Origin: Pseudomonas sp. ML2-2023-3
GTDB lineage: Bacteria; Pseudomonadota; Gammaproteobacteria; Pseudomonadales; Pseudomonadaceae
Assembly: GCF_037055275.1 (NCBI RefSeq)
Contig: NZ_CP146343.1
Coordinates: 2,390,501 to 2,454,500, forward strand
Direction of reading: 5' to 3'
Length of the DNA stretch: 64,000 nucleotides
This document shows, one piece after another, positions 12,039 to 20,397 of this stretch (position 1 is its first letter; each line of letters starts with the position of its first letter). A model generated the notes under the pieces. That model was not told the origin of the DNA. It saw only the letters and a list, made by a program, of their open reading frames with translations, and did not search any database. A program made the translations under genes and the position numbers.

Positions 12039-12124
12039 TGTGGGAGCGGGCTTGCTCGCGATGCTGACGGCTCGGTCGTCAGACAAAACCGGGCGATGCT
12101 ATCGCGAGCAAGCCCGCTCCCACA
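12039..12124. repeat. inverted pair of REP elements (REPIN), copy 1
   Basis: Two 23-base units in inverted orientation, 12040-12062 and 12101-12123, each beginning GTGGGAGCGGGC and containing CTTGCTCGCGAT, are separated by 38 bases. The arms are perfect reverse complements. The pair lies between the convergent ends of the dienelactone hydrolase and trhP genes and could act as a bidirectional transcript end. Confidence 0.93.
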
Positions 12125-12128
12125 GCGC

Positions 12129-13469
12129 TCACGCCGAGCGTTCCATCACTTCACTTACCGTCAAGTCCCGCATCAACAACCCGTACTTCAAGTCCACCTG
12201 CTCGGGGATCGGCAGGTACACCGTGTGGCCGTCACCCGGTGCAACCTGGGTCGGCAAGCCCGCGCTGTTGTGTAACCGGTCGAGATCAAAATGGTAGTTG
12301 CCGTGGGGGGTCATCAACTCCAGATGGTCACCCAGGGCAAAGCGGTTTTTGACTTTGACCTCGGCCAGGCCGTTGCGCCGTTCGCCGGTCAACTCCCCGA
12401 CAAACTGCTGGCGGTGCGACAGCGAGCTGCCATGCAGGTAGTTTTGATATTCATCGTGGACATGGCGCCGCAAAAACCCTTCGGTGTAACCGCGCTGGGC
12501 CAGTGATTCCAGGTCCGTCATCAGGCTGCGGTCAAACTCACGGCCTGCCACCGCATCATCAATCGCCTTGCGATACACCTGAGTCGCCCGCGCACAGTAG
12601 AAGTGCGACTTGGTTCGGCCCTCGATTTTCAGCGAGTGCACGCCCATCCCGGTCAGCCGCGCCACATGCTGTACGGCGCGCAGATCCTTGGAGTTCATGA
12701 TGTAAGTGCCGTGCTCGTCTTCGAACGCCGTCATCTGTTCGTCCGGGCGTTGGGACTCGTTGAGCACGAACACTTCGTCGGTGGGCGCACCCACCCCCAG
12801 GGTCGGCTCGACCACATTGACGATATTGCCCAGTTCGTTTTCCGTGGCCGGTTTGGTGTCGTATTTCCAGCGGCAGGCATTGGTGCAACTGCCTTGATTG
12901 GCGTCGCGCTTGTTCATGTAGCCCGACAACAGGCAGCGCCCCGAGTAGGCCATGCACAATGCGCCGTGGACGAAGATCTCCAGTTCCATGTCCGGTACTT
13001 GTTGGCGAATCTCTTCAATCTCTTCCAGCGACAGCTCGCGGGACAGGATGATCCGGCTCAGGCCTTGCTGGCGCCAGAACTCGACACTGGCCCAGTTGAC
13101 CGTATTGGCTTGTACCGACAAATGAATCGGGACATGGGGGAAGTTTTTGCGCACCAGCATGATCAGCCCCGGGTCGGACATGATCAGGGCATCCGGGCCC
13201 ATGGCGATTACCGGTTCCAGATCCTTGAGGAACGTGCGCAGCTTGGCGTTGTGGGGGGCAATATTGACCACCACGTAAAAGCGTTTGCCCTGCGCCTGGG
13301 CTTCGGCGATCCCGATGGCCAGATTGGCGTGGTCGAATTCGTTATTGCGTACCCGCAAGCTGTAGCGCGGCTGGCCTGCATACACCGCGTCGGCGCCATA
13401 GGCGAAGGCATAACGCATGTTTTTGAGGGTGCCGGCAGGGGCGAGGAGTTCGGGCGGTGCAAGGCGCAT
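12129..13469 (-). CDS. trhP: tRNA hydroxylation protein P (U32 family, YegQ-type)
   Basis: Peptidase-U32-family protein now linked to prephenate-dependent 5-hydroxylation of U34 in tRNA. The 446-residue length and the start MRLAPPELLAPAGTLKNMRYAFAYGADAVY match the YegQ branch rather than the longer RlhA branch (about 650 residues). The U32 signature (EIFVHGALCMAYSGRCLLSG) is present, with four conserved cysteines C172, C179, C195 and C199 that probably bind an iron-sulfur cluster. A U32 C-terminal beta-barrel domain occupies about the last 90 residues. It is monocistronic or the tail of a unit with the epimerase-like gene 65 bases upstream. The older label U32 peptidase should not be taken as evidence of protease activity. 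Confidence 0.88.
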   Translation of the reverse strand: MRLAPPELLAPAGTLKNMRYAFAYGADAVYAGQPRYSLRVRNNEFDHANLAIGIAEAQAQGKRFYVVVNIAPHNAKLRTFLKDLEPVIAMGPDALIMSDPGLIMLVRKNFPHVPIHLSVQANTVNWASVEFWRQQGLSRIILSRELSLEEIEEIRQQVPDMELEIFVHGALCMAYSGRCLLSGYMNKRDANQGSCTNACRWKYDTKPATENELGNIVNVVEPTLGVGAPTDEVFVLNESQRPDEQMTAFEDEHGTYIMNSKDLRAVQHVARLTGMGVHSLKIEGRTKSHFYCARATQVYRKAIDDAVAGREFDRSLMTDLESLAQRGYTEGFLRRHVHDEYQNYLHGSSLSHRQQFVGELTGERRNGLAEVKVKNRFALGDHLELMTPHGNYHFDLDRLHNSAGLPTQVAPGDGHTVYLPIPEQVDLKYGLLMRDLTVSEVMERSA

Positions 13470-13534
13470 AGTCAGGTCATTCGCAAAAAGGCGCGATATT
13501 AATCGAGCCTGAGTGCGGGATTATTGACCTGGAT

Positions 13535-14401
13535 CTATGGGTTGAGTTTGAAGCTGACACTGATGTTCGCTGATTGGCCCTTATGCAATAACGTCAGCCC
13601 GGGGTGGCCGGGCAGGTGATGGGCATTGACCGGGTGGCTGACGGGTTCGAAGCAGAAAAAGTCCTCTCCCGGCGGGCAATACACCAGGCAGTAAGGGCTG
13701 CCCGTTGCCTGACAGCCCAGCGTATAGCCCAAGTCCGGCTGGCTGATCACTGCGTTGCCATCCCACTCGGTGAAACAATTGTCGAGCCGGGTTTGCGGCA
13801 AAGCGTTGCTCTGGTTGAAGTCCCACTCCATCGGCAGGGGCGCAAGCTCCGTGGGCAGGCCCTGGTCATCGCACAGCCAGACCTGAGCAGACTTTGCCTG
13901 CAATCGTGTGTTGGCGGTGCGTGGCAGATACGGGTGTAGCCCCAGGCCATGCCAGGCCGCGTGCTCGTCCTGATGGGTCACGCTCAGCTCGATACGCAGT
14001 TGGCCGTCGCTCAGGCTGTAACGCAGTTGCGCACGGTAGGCAAAGGGGACGGTGCTGTCGAGTTGCAGGCAGGCATGGTGCGGGCTGTGCTCGGTCACGC
14101 TCCAGGCCTGCTGCCATGCACTGCCGTGGATGGGCAGCAGGCCTGGAGGATTGTTGGGCTGCAAGGCGAACCAATGGCCTGCGCCTTCGAAGCCTCCATC
14201 CCCGATCCGGTTCGACCAGGGCACCAGTGGGTAACAGGCCAGCTGGTTGGCCGAGTTGCTGTCCAGGGCATCGGCTGCACTTGGGCGAAACAAGGGCTGG
14301 CCGCTGGCAATGATGCTCCAGTCAAGAATGCTGCCGCCTATGTGCGGTGCCAGAGTCAGACGGGTCAGGCCGTCTTCAAGGGTCAATGTTTCTGTGGGCA
14401 T
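13535..14401 (-). CDS. aldose 1-epimerase (galactose mutarotase-like) family protein
   Basis: A 288-residue protein of the aldose 1-epimerase superfamily, a beta-sandwich that interconverts sugar anomers. Recognisable segments are the early IGGSILDW and YPLVPWSNRIGDGGFEG stretches, the GLGLHPYLPR histidine region and the late LDNCFTEWDGNAV acidic region, which hold the expected catalytic His and Glu. It lacks a signal peptide. It lies 27 bases downstream of the DMT transporter gene and close to the uronate locus, so a role with hexuronates or other sugars is plausible but not shown; substrate specificity cannot be read from the sequence. Confidence 0.8.
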   Translation of the reverse strand: MPTETLTLEDGLTRLTLAPHIGGSILDWSIIASGQPLFRPSAADALDSNSANQLACYPLVPWSNRIGDGGFEGAGHWFALQPNNPPGLLPIHGSAWQQAWSVTEHSPHHACLQLDSTVPFAYRAQLRYSLSDGQLRIELSVTHQDEHAAWHGLGLHPYLPRTANTRLQAKSAQVWLCDDQGLPTELAPLPMEWDFNQSNALPQTRLDNCFTEWDGNAVISQPDLGYTLGCQATGSPYCLVYCPPGEDFFCFEPVSHPVNAHHLPGHPGLTLLHKGQSANISVSFKLNP

Positions 14402-14428
14402 GGGGCTCTACCGTTAGGGAATGACAGA

Positions 14429-15343
14429 TCAATCGGTGGCACGGCGCCAGGTCAGCATCACGATACCCGCGACCACGATCAGGCCGCCGATGATTTGGCC
14501 GCTGCTGAGCAACTGGTCCAGGATCAGCCAGCCAAACAGCAGGCTTGCCACTGGCTCAACGTTCATTACGGGTGCGTTGCGGGCCATGTTCAGGCGCGTC
14601 ATGCAGATAAACAACAGGCAGAACCCTAGTCCATAAAGCGCCACCAGGCAGGCCAGAGCTGTCCAGCCGGTGGACGAGGAGGGCAGCGACACGCCGCCGG
14701 GCAGCACACCGCTGACCCCGGCCAGGGCCGCTGCGCAAAATACAATCAGCATGGTCAGCATGCTGCGCACCGTGCCACGCAGGCTCGACAGCTTGTGATC
14801 GGTAATCCAGAGCGCACAGGCGAACACGGAGGCCGCGGCGAACCCGAACAGAATGCCTTCGAGCCATTGCGCTTCGGTGGTGCCCTGGTTGGACAGGCGC
14901 TCGGGGACGTCCAGGGCAAAGACCAGGCCGCACATGATCAACCCCATGAGCAGCGCCGCTCGCCGTGTCGGGGCTGCACCTCCCAGGGCCCAGGTCAGCA
15001 GCACCAGCAGGATCGGCGCCACGTTGGCAATCAACAGCGCCAGTGCCACGGGAATCCGTGCCACGGCCGAATAGATAAAGAAACTTTGTGCCGCGATCAG
15101 CAGCCCCAGCAGCACTTGCCAGCGCCAGTTGGCAGGGGTCAGGCGCGGGCGTTCGCGTTGCCACAGCACCAGGCTGGTCAACACCAGCAAGGTCACGCCA
15201 GCGCGGCACAGAATGGCCAGTAACAGGCCTGTGTCGTGATCGAAGGCGATGCGGGCGGCGATGTGGTTGCCCGCGAATGCGCAGGCCAGCAGGACCAGAA
15301 TCAACACGGCGATATGGCGGGGGAACAAAGCAGGAGCAGACAT
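14429..15343 (-). CDS. EamA/DMT-family transporter
   Basis: Drug/metabolite transporter superfamily member with two EamA repeats and about ten transmembrane helices, 304 residues when started at MSAPALFPRHIAVLILVLLACAF. This start (15343) is supported by AAGGAGG ten bases upstream; the open frame extends further back only by running into a REP element. The C-terminal repeat ends with NVEPVASLLFGWLILDQLLS, typical of the family. The transported compound is unknown. Transcribed with the epimerase-like gene, and separated from the TRAP genes by a REP pair. Confidence 0.87.
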   Translation of the reverse strand: MSAPALFPRHIAVLILVLLACAFAGNHIAARIAFDHDTGLLLAILCRAGVTLLVLTSLVLWQRERPRLTPANWRWQVLLGLLIAAQSFFIYSAVARIPVALALLIANVAPILLVLLTWALGGAAPTRRAALLMGLIMCGLVFALDVPERLSNQGTTEAQWLEGILFGFAAASVFACALWITDHKLSSLRGTVRSMLTMLIVFCAAALAGVSGVLPGGVSLPSSSTGWTALACLVALYGLGFCLLFICMTRLNMARNAPVMNVEPVASLLFGWLILDQLLSSGQIIGGLIVVAGIVMLTWRRATD

Positions 15344-15390
15344 AAGTAACCAGCCTCCTTGGCTGGAAATAAAGCCTCTTGGATAAGCAT

Positions 15391-15477
15391 TGTGGGAGCG
15401 GGCTTGCTCGCGATGGGAACGCTGCGGTGTATCAGTTACACCGCGTCGTCTGCATCGCAAGCAAGCCCGCTCCCACG
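15391..15477. repeat. inverted pair of REP elements (REPIN), copy 2
   Basis: Inverted REP units at 15392-15414 and 15454-15476, with one mismatch between the arms (CTCGCGAT versus CTTGCGAT). The 39-base centre itself contains a small inverted pair (GCGGTGTA/TACACCGC). The element occupies the gap between the TRAP large permease stop and the start of the transporter gene. Confidence 0.92.
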
Positions 15478-15490
15478 GGCAGGGGACGGG

Positions 15491-16771
15491 TTATAGCACC
15501 AGGCTTGGCAACCACAGCGAGATGGCCGGAACGTAGGTCACCAGCATCAGCACCATGAACAGCGCCACGTAGAACGGCAGCAAGGCTTTAACCGTGTTTT
15601 CGATAGTGACTTTACCCACGGCAGCGCCCACGAACAGCACTGCGCCTACCGGCGGTGTAATCAGTCCGATCCCCAGGTTGACCAGCATGATCATGCCGAA
15701 ATGCACGGGATCAACGCCGATACCGATGATCACGGGCAGCAGGATTGGCGTAAGGATCAGAATCAGTGGCGCCATGTCCATCACGGTGCCCAGCAGCAGC
15801 AACATGACGTTGATGCACATCAGGATCACGTAACGGTTATCCGACAGCGTCAGGAACGCTGTGGTGATCTTCATCGGGATTTCCATCAGCGTCAGGATGT
15901 AACCGAAGCTGGCTGCAAAACCGATCAGGATCATCACGATGGAAATGGTGCGTACCGCCCGGTGCATCAGCTTGGGCAGGTCGCGCCATTTGTAGTCGCG
16001 ATAAATGAACATGGTGACAAAGAACGACCAGACCACCGCAACGGCTGCCGACTCGGTGGCGGTGAAGATGCCTGTCAGGATGCCGCCGAGGATGATGACC
16101 ATGGCCATCAGGCCCCACATCGCTTCACCGGCGATTTTCAGCGCCCGGCGCAGCGGAATCACTTCACCCTTGGGGTAGTTGCGCTTGCGCGCAAAGATCA
16201 TGCACAGGCCCATCATCACGGCGCTGAGCAGCAATCCCGGCATGATGCCCGCCATGAACAGCGAAGCGATCGACACCGTACCGCCAGCGGCCAGCGAGTA
16301 CAGCACCGAGTTGTGGCTCGGCGGTGTGAGCAAGGCTTGTACCGAACCGCTGACCGTCACTGCCGTGGAGAACTCGCGGGGGTAGCCGGCACGCTCCATC
16401 TCCGGAATCAGTACCGAGCCTACCGACGCCGTGTCAGCCACAGATGAGCCGGAAATCGCACCGAAAAAGGTTGAAGCCACGATGTTGACCAGTGACAGCC
16501 CGCCCCGTACGAAGCCCACCAACACCCCGGCAAATGCCACCAGCCGGCGTGACATGCCCCCTTCGGCCATGATCGCCCCCGCCAGTACGAAGAACGGGAT
16601 AGCCAGCAGGGAGAATTTATTCACGCCCCCAGCCACCTGGATCATCAGGGCGTCGAACGGGATATCGATCCACCAGGCGCCGACCAGTGCCGACAGGCCC
16701 AGCGCATAGGCGACCGGCATGCCGAGAAGGATCAGGGCGATAAAGCTGCCCAACAATACGAAAGCGTCCAT
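15491..16771 (-). CDS. TRAP transporter large permease (DctM type)
   Basis: Large membrane subunit (426 residues, about 12 helices) of a tripartite ATP-independent periplasmic transporter, the ion-driven channel component. The start MDAFVLLGSFIALILLGMPVAYALGLSAL and motifs such as FFGAISGSSVADTASVGSVLIPEM and the C-terminal NLGIGLITPPVGAVLFVGAAVGK are diagnostic of DctM. Its ATG directly follows the TAA of the small permease gene with no spacing, so the two are translationally coupled. With the upstream uronate dehydrogenase and lactonase genes, the likely substrates are hexuronates such as glucuronate or galacturonate (inference from context). Confidence 0.93.
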   Translation of the reverse strand: MDAFVLLGSFIALILLGMPVAYALGLSALVGAWWIDIPFDALMIQVAGGVNKFSLLAIPFFVLAGAIMAEGGMSRRLVAFAGVLVGFVRGGLSLVNIVASTFFGAISGSSVADTASVGSVLIPEMERAGYPREFSTAVTVSGSVQALLTPPSHNSVLYSLAAGGTVSIASLFMAGIMPGLLLSAVMMGLCMIFARKRNYPKGEVIPLRRALKIAGEAMWGLMAMVIILGGILTGIFTATESAAVAVVWSFFVTMFIYRDYKWRDLPKLMHRAVRTISIVMILIGFAASFGYILTLMEIPMKITTAFLTLSDNRYVILMCINVMLLLLGTVMDMAPLILILTPILLPVIIGIGVDPVHFGMIMLVNLGIGLITPPVGAVLFVGAAVGKVTIENTVKALLPFYVALFMVLMLVTYVPAISLWLPSLVL

Positions 16772-17299
16772 TTATACGGCCTCTTCGCTGGCTTCTACGA
16801 TGTCGAACCGCACGGCACGGCGGTGGCTTTGGTCGCCCAGGAACAGTTTTTCCAGGACGAAGCAAAGGGTTATCAGGCCGCCAACAGGGATAGGTAAATA
16901 GGAGATGCCAACCCGCACGGACGGCATCTCACCAATGAACTGATTCCAGGTGGTCGCACACAATTTGAACCCCTTCACGGTCATGAACAGACAGACCATC
17001 ACCATCAGTATTTGCACCAGCACGGCGACCTTGGGGCGGATGTGCCTGGGCATCCGTTCCACGGCCATCGCCACGGCCATATGGGCCCCGGCGCGGTAAC
17101 TGGCGGCGGCCCCGAAAAAGGTGAATACCACCATCAATAAAATGGCGGTGGGCTCGGGCCAACTGGAGCCGGTCCCCAGCACGTAGCGGGCAAAGATGCC
17201 CCATGGAATGATCAGGGTCATGGTCAGTACCGACAGGCCGGCAATCCCGATACACACCCGGTACAACATGTCGTTAAAGCGCAGCACGGTATTTTTCAT
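16772..17299 (-). CDS. TRAP transporter small permease (DctQ type)
   Basis: Small four-helix membrane subunit of the TRAP transporter. Starting at MKNTVLRFNDMLYRVCIG (17299) it has 175 residues, a normal DctQ size; a GTG start 42 bases further upstream (17341) is possible but would add a non-hydrophobic tail. Family features are the IIPWGIFARYVLGTGSSWPEP segment and the late RVGISYLPIPVGGLITLCFVLE helix. It sits between the binding protein gene and dctM in the usual P-Q-M order. Confidence 0.88.
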   Translation of the reverse strand: MKNTVLRFNDMLYRVCIGIAGLSVLTMTLIIPWGIFARYVLGTGSSWPEPTAILLMVVFTFFGAAASYRAGAHMAVAMAVERMPRHIRPKVAVLVQILMVMVCLFMTVKGFKLCATTWNQFIGEMPSVRVGISYLPIPVGGLITLCFVLEKLFLGDQSHRRAVRFDIVEASEEAV

Positions 17300-17361
17300 G
17301 GGGCTCACCACTGCGGCGGAAAACGGGCTGGAGCCCGTCACCGCGGCATTATCGGACTGAC

Positions 17362-18345
17362 TTATTGAACGGCTTCAATACGGGAGATCAGGTCTTTGTA
17401 GTCAGCGCCATACTTGTCACGCACCGGCTGAGTCGCGTCGTAGAAGGCTTTTTTCTGCTCAGGCGTGAGGGTGATGAACTCAACACCACCGGCCTTGAGT
17501 TTGGTGACGCTTTCGGCGGATTTTTTGTCCCACAACTCGCGCTCTTCAAACTGCGCCTCGCGGGCAAGTTTCTGCACCAGGGCTTGTTGCTCCGGGTTGA
17601 GCTTTGTCCAGGTGGATTTGGCGATCACGATCGGCTCGGGCAGGATCAGGTGATCGGTCCAGGTGAAGTACTTGGCGTTCTGGTAGTGGTTGTGTTCAAG
17701 AAAGGTAGGCGGGTTGTTCTCTGCGCCATCGATCACGCCGGTCTGCAGGGCGCTGAAGATCTCGCCGGTGGCCATGCCGATACCATTGCCGCCCATGTCG
17801 TTGATGGTCTGGATAAATACCGGGTTGCCCTGGACGCGGATTTTCATGCCCTTGAGGTCGGCAATTTCGCGTACGGGCTTCTTGGTGTACAGGTTGCGGG
17901 TTCCGCCATCCATCCAGGCCAGCGCGACCATGTTGAAGTCGGAGTTGGTGATTTTATCCAGCATCTCCTGGCCAATTTCACCGTCGATGATTTTGCGCAT
18001 GTGGGCCTGGTCGCGGAACACGAACGGCAGGTTGAACGCGTTGGTTTCCGGCACGACCGGCCCGAGGATGCCCAGGCTGACACGGGTCATCTGTATCGCG
18101 CCGGACTGGAGTTGCTCGACCACCTCTTTCTCGGAGCCCAGCACGCCACCGGCAAACATCTTGAAGGAAATATCGCCGTTACTCTGGGCCTGAAGCTTCT
18201 TGCCCATTTCCTGTTCAGCGACCACAGGCGGATAGCCAGTGGGGTGAACCTCGGCGAATTTGATTTTGATTTCGGCCTGGGCCATGCCTGAGAGGCAGAA
18301 AGCCAGCGGGAGCGCAGCGATAAGCAAGGTGCGTTTGAAATCCAT
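17362..18345 (-). CDS. TRAP transporter periplasmic substrate-binding protein (DctP type)
   Basis: Solute receptor of the TRAP system, 327 residues, with a signal peptide ending near residue 25 (LAFCLSGMAQA|EIKIKFAE). The mature protein shows DctP landmarks: KIKFAEVHPTGYPPV, GSEKEVVEQLQSGAIQM, the conserved Arg region GMKIRVQGNPVF that usually contacts the substrate carboxylate, and GVIDGAENNPPTFLEHNHY. Requirement for a carboxylate fits a uronate ligand. GGAG lies six bases before the ATG and an A-rich Hfq/Crc-type motif lies just upstream of it. It starts 49 bases after the lactonase gene. Confidence 0.93.
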   Translation of the reverse strand: MDFKRTLLIAALPLAFCLSGMAQAEIKIKFAEVHPTGYPPVVAEQEMGKKLQAQSNGDISFKMFAGGVLGSEKEVVEQLQSGAIQMTRVSLGILGPVVPETNAFNLPFVFRDQAHMRKIIDGEIGQEMLDKITNSDFNMVALAWMDGGTRNLYTKKPVREIADLKGMKIRVQGNPVFIQTINDMGGNGIGMATGEIFSALQTGVIDGAENNPPTFLEHNHYQNAKYFTWTDHLILPEPIVIAKSTWTKLNPEQQALVQKLAREAQFEERELWDKKSAESVTKLKAGGVEFITLTPEQKKAFYDATQPVRDKYGADYKDLISRIEAVQ

Positions 18346-18360
18346 GGGTCACTCCACATA

Positions 18361-18374
18361 TTGTTTTTGTTATT
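18361..18374 (-). promoter_or_regulatory. A-rich Hfq/Crc (CA-type) motif before the TRAP binding-protein gene
   Basis: On the minus strand the 14 bases read AATAACAAAAACAA, a run of AAN triplets that fits the AAnAAnAA consensus of Hfq/Crc catabolite-repression sites. It lies five bases upstream of the GGAG ribosome binding site region, the usual position for translational repression. Confidence 0.55.
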
Positions 18375-18394
18375 TAAAGGTGTTGGATCAGCAA

Positions 18395-19282
18395 TCAGTG
18401 ATTGAAGGCGGGCTCCGGCAGGCCTTTGACGCCTGGCCTTAGGGCAAACACCCCGCCTGCCAGCGGCTGGTCGGCGAGATCCCCGGCAGGACGAATCGAG
18501 GTCACGAACAGGGTGTCCAGGTCTGCGCCGCCAAAGGCACACATCGCGGGTTTTTTGACGGGCACGGCCAGGGAGCGGTCAAGCTTGCCTTCAGGGGTAA
18601 AGCGATGGATCAACCCCGCATCGTTGCCGCAGATCCAGTAGCAGCCATCCGCGTCGACGGCGGCGCCATCAGGGCGGCCTGCCTGTTCGGCCATGTCCAC
18701 GAACAGGCGGCGACCATGGGGCGTGCCGGTGTCGGTGTCGTAGTCAAACGCCCAGATCTTTTGCACATCGGGATGTGAGTCCGAGAGGTACATGGTTTTG
18801 CCGTCCGGGCTGAACGCCAGGCCGTTGGGTACGGTCAGCCCTTCAAGTTGCGCCTCGAGTGGTTCTTGCTGGCCCGCGCTGTAGCGATACATCGCGCCCA
18901 CCGGCGCCCCGGCGGCCATGTTCATCAACATGGTGCCCGCCCAGAAGCGTCCCTGGCGATCGCAGCGGCCATCGTTAAATCGCATCCCTGGCAGGGCGTG
19001 GGTCACGCTGGCCAGCAGGCGACTGTCGAGGCTGCCATCGGTGTGGGGCGTGATGGCGAACAGCCCGTTCTCCATACCGGCGATCCAGCTGCCATTCCCT
19101 GCCTGAGCAATGCACGCGAGCATTTGCGAGGCTTGCCAGCTTTGGTTTTTGCCATCGGCGGGGCTCCAGCGGTGCAAGCGTTTTGCCGGGATATCCACCC
19201 AGAAAAGTGCCTGTTGCGCAGTGCTCCAGACCGGGCTTTCGCCGGTGGCGTTGCGTGCATCCAGAATCAGTTCAGCAGTCAT
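18395..19282 (-). CDS. uxuL: SMP-30/gluconolactonase family protein, probable aldarolactonase
   Basis: Six-bladed beta-propeller of the SMP-30/LRE family, 295 residues, no signal peptide. Metal-binding landmarks are present: E15 in NATGESPVWS, the NDGRCDRQGRFWAGTM stretch, PNGLAFSPDGKTMYLSDS and DGCYWICGNDAG. Directly after udh in the same direction, it most likely hydrolyses the aldaro-lactone made by uronate dehydrogenase to glucarate or galactarate, the role reported for UxuL in pseudomonads; the symbol is given on that context. Gluconolactone or another sugar lactone remains possible. The gap to udh is 47 bases. Confidence 0.8.
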   Translation of the reverse strand: MTAELILDARNATGESPVWSTAQQALFWVDIPAKRLHRWSPADGKNQSWQASQMLACIAQAGNGSWIAGMENGLFAITPHTDGSLDSRLLASVTHALPGMRFNDGRCDRQGRFWAGTMLMNMAAGAPVGAMYRYSAGQQEPLEAQLEGLTVPNGLAFSPDGKTMYLSDSHPDVQKIWAFDYDTDTGTPHGRRLFVDMAEQAGRPDGAAVDADGCYWICGNDAGLIHRFTPEGKLDRSLAVPVKKPAMCAFGGADLDTLFVTSIRPAGDLADQPLAGGVFALRPGVKGLPEPAFNH

Positions 19283-19329
19283 GGCGGCTCAATCCTTGTC
19301 CGTATTCAGTGGTGTGCCCGGGGAGCGGT

Positions 19330-20157
19330 TTACTCGTCCCCGAACGGACCTGCCGCAACGAAGGCTCCGCCCTGGTAAACCATGGCTGGATCGTTGGCCG
19401 CTGGCACAGGCTGGGCGTCGATCTTGGCGCGGAATACTTCAGAGGTGTCCCTGGGCTCAAAACCCAGGTGGGCGGCAAAGCGGTTGTCCCACCACACGTT
19501 GAGGTTGTTGGAGGCGCCATAGACCACGGTGTGGCCGACATTGGGGGTGTACAGCGAGCGCTCGATCAACTGCGTGAGGTCGGCAAAGCTCAGCCAGGTG
19601 CTCATCATCCGGCGGTTTTGCGGCTCGGGGAACGAGGAGCCGATGCGGATGCTGACGGTTTCGATGCCGTAGCGATCGAAGTAGAAGGTGGCCATGTCTT
19701 CGCCGTAGGACTTGGACAGACCGTAATAGCCGTCCGGACGTCGCGGGGAGTGGGCATCCAGGGTTTGGTCCTGCTTGTAGAACCCGATGACATGGTTGGA
19801 GCTGGCGAAGATCACGCGCTTGACGCCATGACGGCGTGCGGCTTCGTAGATATGGAAAATACCGCTGATGTTGGGGCCCAGAATCTCTTCGAACGGACGC
19901 TCTACCGAGACCCCACCAAAGTGCAGGATGGCGTCTACGCCTTCAACCATCTGGTGAACAGCGTGCTTGTCGGCAAGATCACAGAGGACTATTTCTTCGT
20001 GGCTATCGGCCGCGGGTGCTATTTGGGCGATATCAGAGAGTCGCAACACCTTCGCGTAGGGCTTGAGGCTTTCGCGCAGTACCTTCCCCAGACCGCCGGC
20101 TGCACCGGTGAGAAGAAGGCGATTGAAGGGGGTTTGGACAGTACGTGTGGTTGTCAT
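19330..20157 (-). CDS. udh: uronate dehydrogenase
   Basis: NAD+-dependent short-chain-dehydrogenase-like enzyme that oxidises D-glucuronate or D-galacturonate to the aldaro-lactone, first step of the oxidative uronate pathway. The 275 residues show the Rossmann loop GAAGGLG (18-24), the FASSNHVIGFY active-site stretch and the YxxxK pair Y145/K149 (YYGLSK), plus VSIRIGSSFPEPQNRRM, as in characterised Pseudomonas Udh. The ATG at 20157 is preferred over a TTG one codon upstream; AGGGA lies six bases before it. It heads the udh-lactonase-TRAP unit. Confidence 0.92.
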   Translation of the reverse strand: MTTTRTVQTPFNRLLLTGAAGGLGKVLRESLKPYAKVLRLSDIAQIAPAADSHEEIVLCDLADKHAVHQMVEGVDAILHFGGVSVERPFEEILGPNISGIFHIYEAARRHGVKRVIFASSNHVIGFYKQDQTLDAHSPRRPDGYYGLSKSYGEDMATFYFDRYGIETVSIRIGSSFPEPQNRRMMSTWLSFADLTQLIERSLYTPNVGHTVVYGASNNLNVWWDNRFAAHLGFEPRDTSEVFRAKIDAQPVPAANDPAMVYQGGAFVAAGPFGDE

Positions 20158-20171
20158 CAAAAATCCCTGTA

Positions 20172-20183
20172 TTTCTTGTTATT
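20172..20183 (-). promoter_or_regulatory. A-rich Hfq/Crc-type motif in the udh leader
   Basis: The minus strand reads AATAACAAGAAA, four AAN triplets, beginning about 15 bases upstream of the udh start and bordering the ribosome binding site. It matches the AAnAAnAA Hfq/Crc consensus. Confidence 0.55.
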
Positions 20184-20190
20184 GTCATCT

Positions 20191-20242
20191 GTTGTCGTAT
20201 GACTTGGCTTGGATTATTCACAGCCATTGTGGTGGTTGTCAA
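20191..20242 (-). promoter_or_regulatory. udh promoter with downstream operator-like dyad
   Basis: On the minus strand a perfect -35 TTGACA (20237-20242) is followed 18 bases later by AATAAT (20213-20218). Just downstream lies GTCATACGACAAC (20191-20203), an imperfect dyad also present before the porin gene. The whole arrangement is repeated at 21731-21781, which points to a common regulator of the GntR or LacI kind; no regulator gene is in the window. Confidence 0.6.
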
Positions 20243-20299
20243 TGCCGAATCCGTACTTGTAACGGCTAAGGTTTTACTATTTGGGGAGCGTCACATACC

Positions 20300-20382
20300 T
20301 GTGGGAGCTGGTTTGCCGGCGATGCAGACACCACGGTGTGGCAGGTTGCACAGATGCCATCGCGAGCAAGCCCGCTCCCACA
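20300..20382. repeat. inverted pair of REP elements (REPIN), copy 3
   Basis: Inverted units at 20301-20323 (diverged: GTGGGAGCTGGTTTGCCGGC) and 20359-20381 (canonical), 35 bases apart. It lies between the porin stop and the udh promoter. Confidence 0.9.
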
Positions 20383-20397
20383 GATCAAGAAGGGCGC

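Noticed and set aside
12039..12124. CRISPR-like spaced repeats
   Set aside because: The units are inverted, not direct, occur only in pairs at scattered sites and match REP elements.
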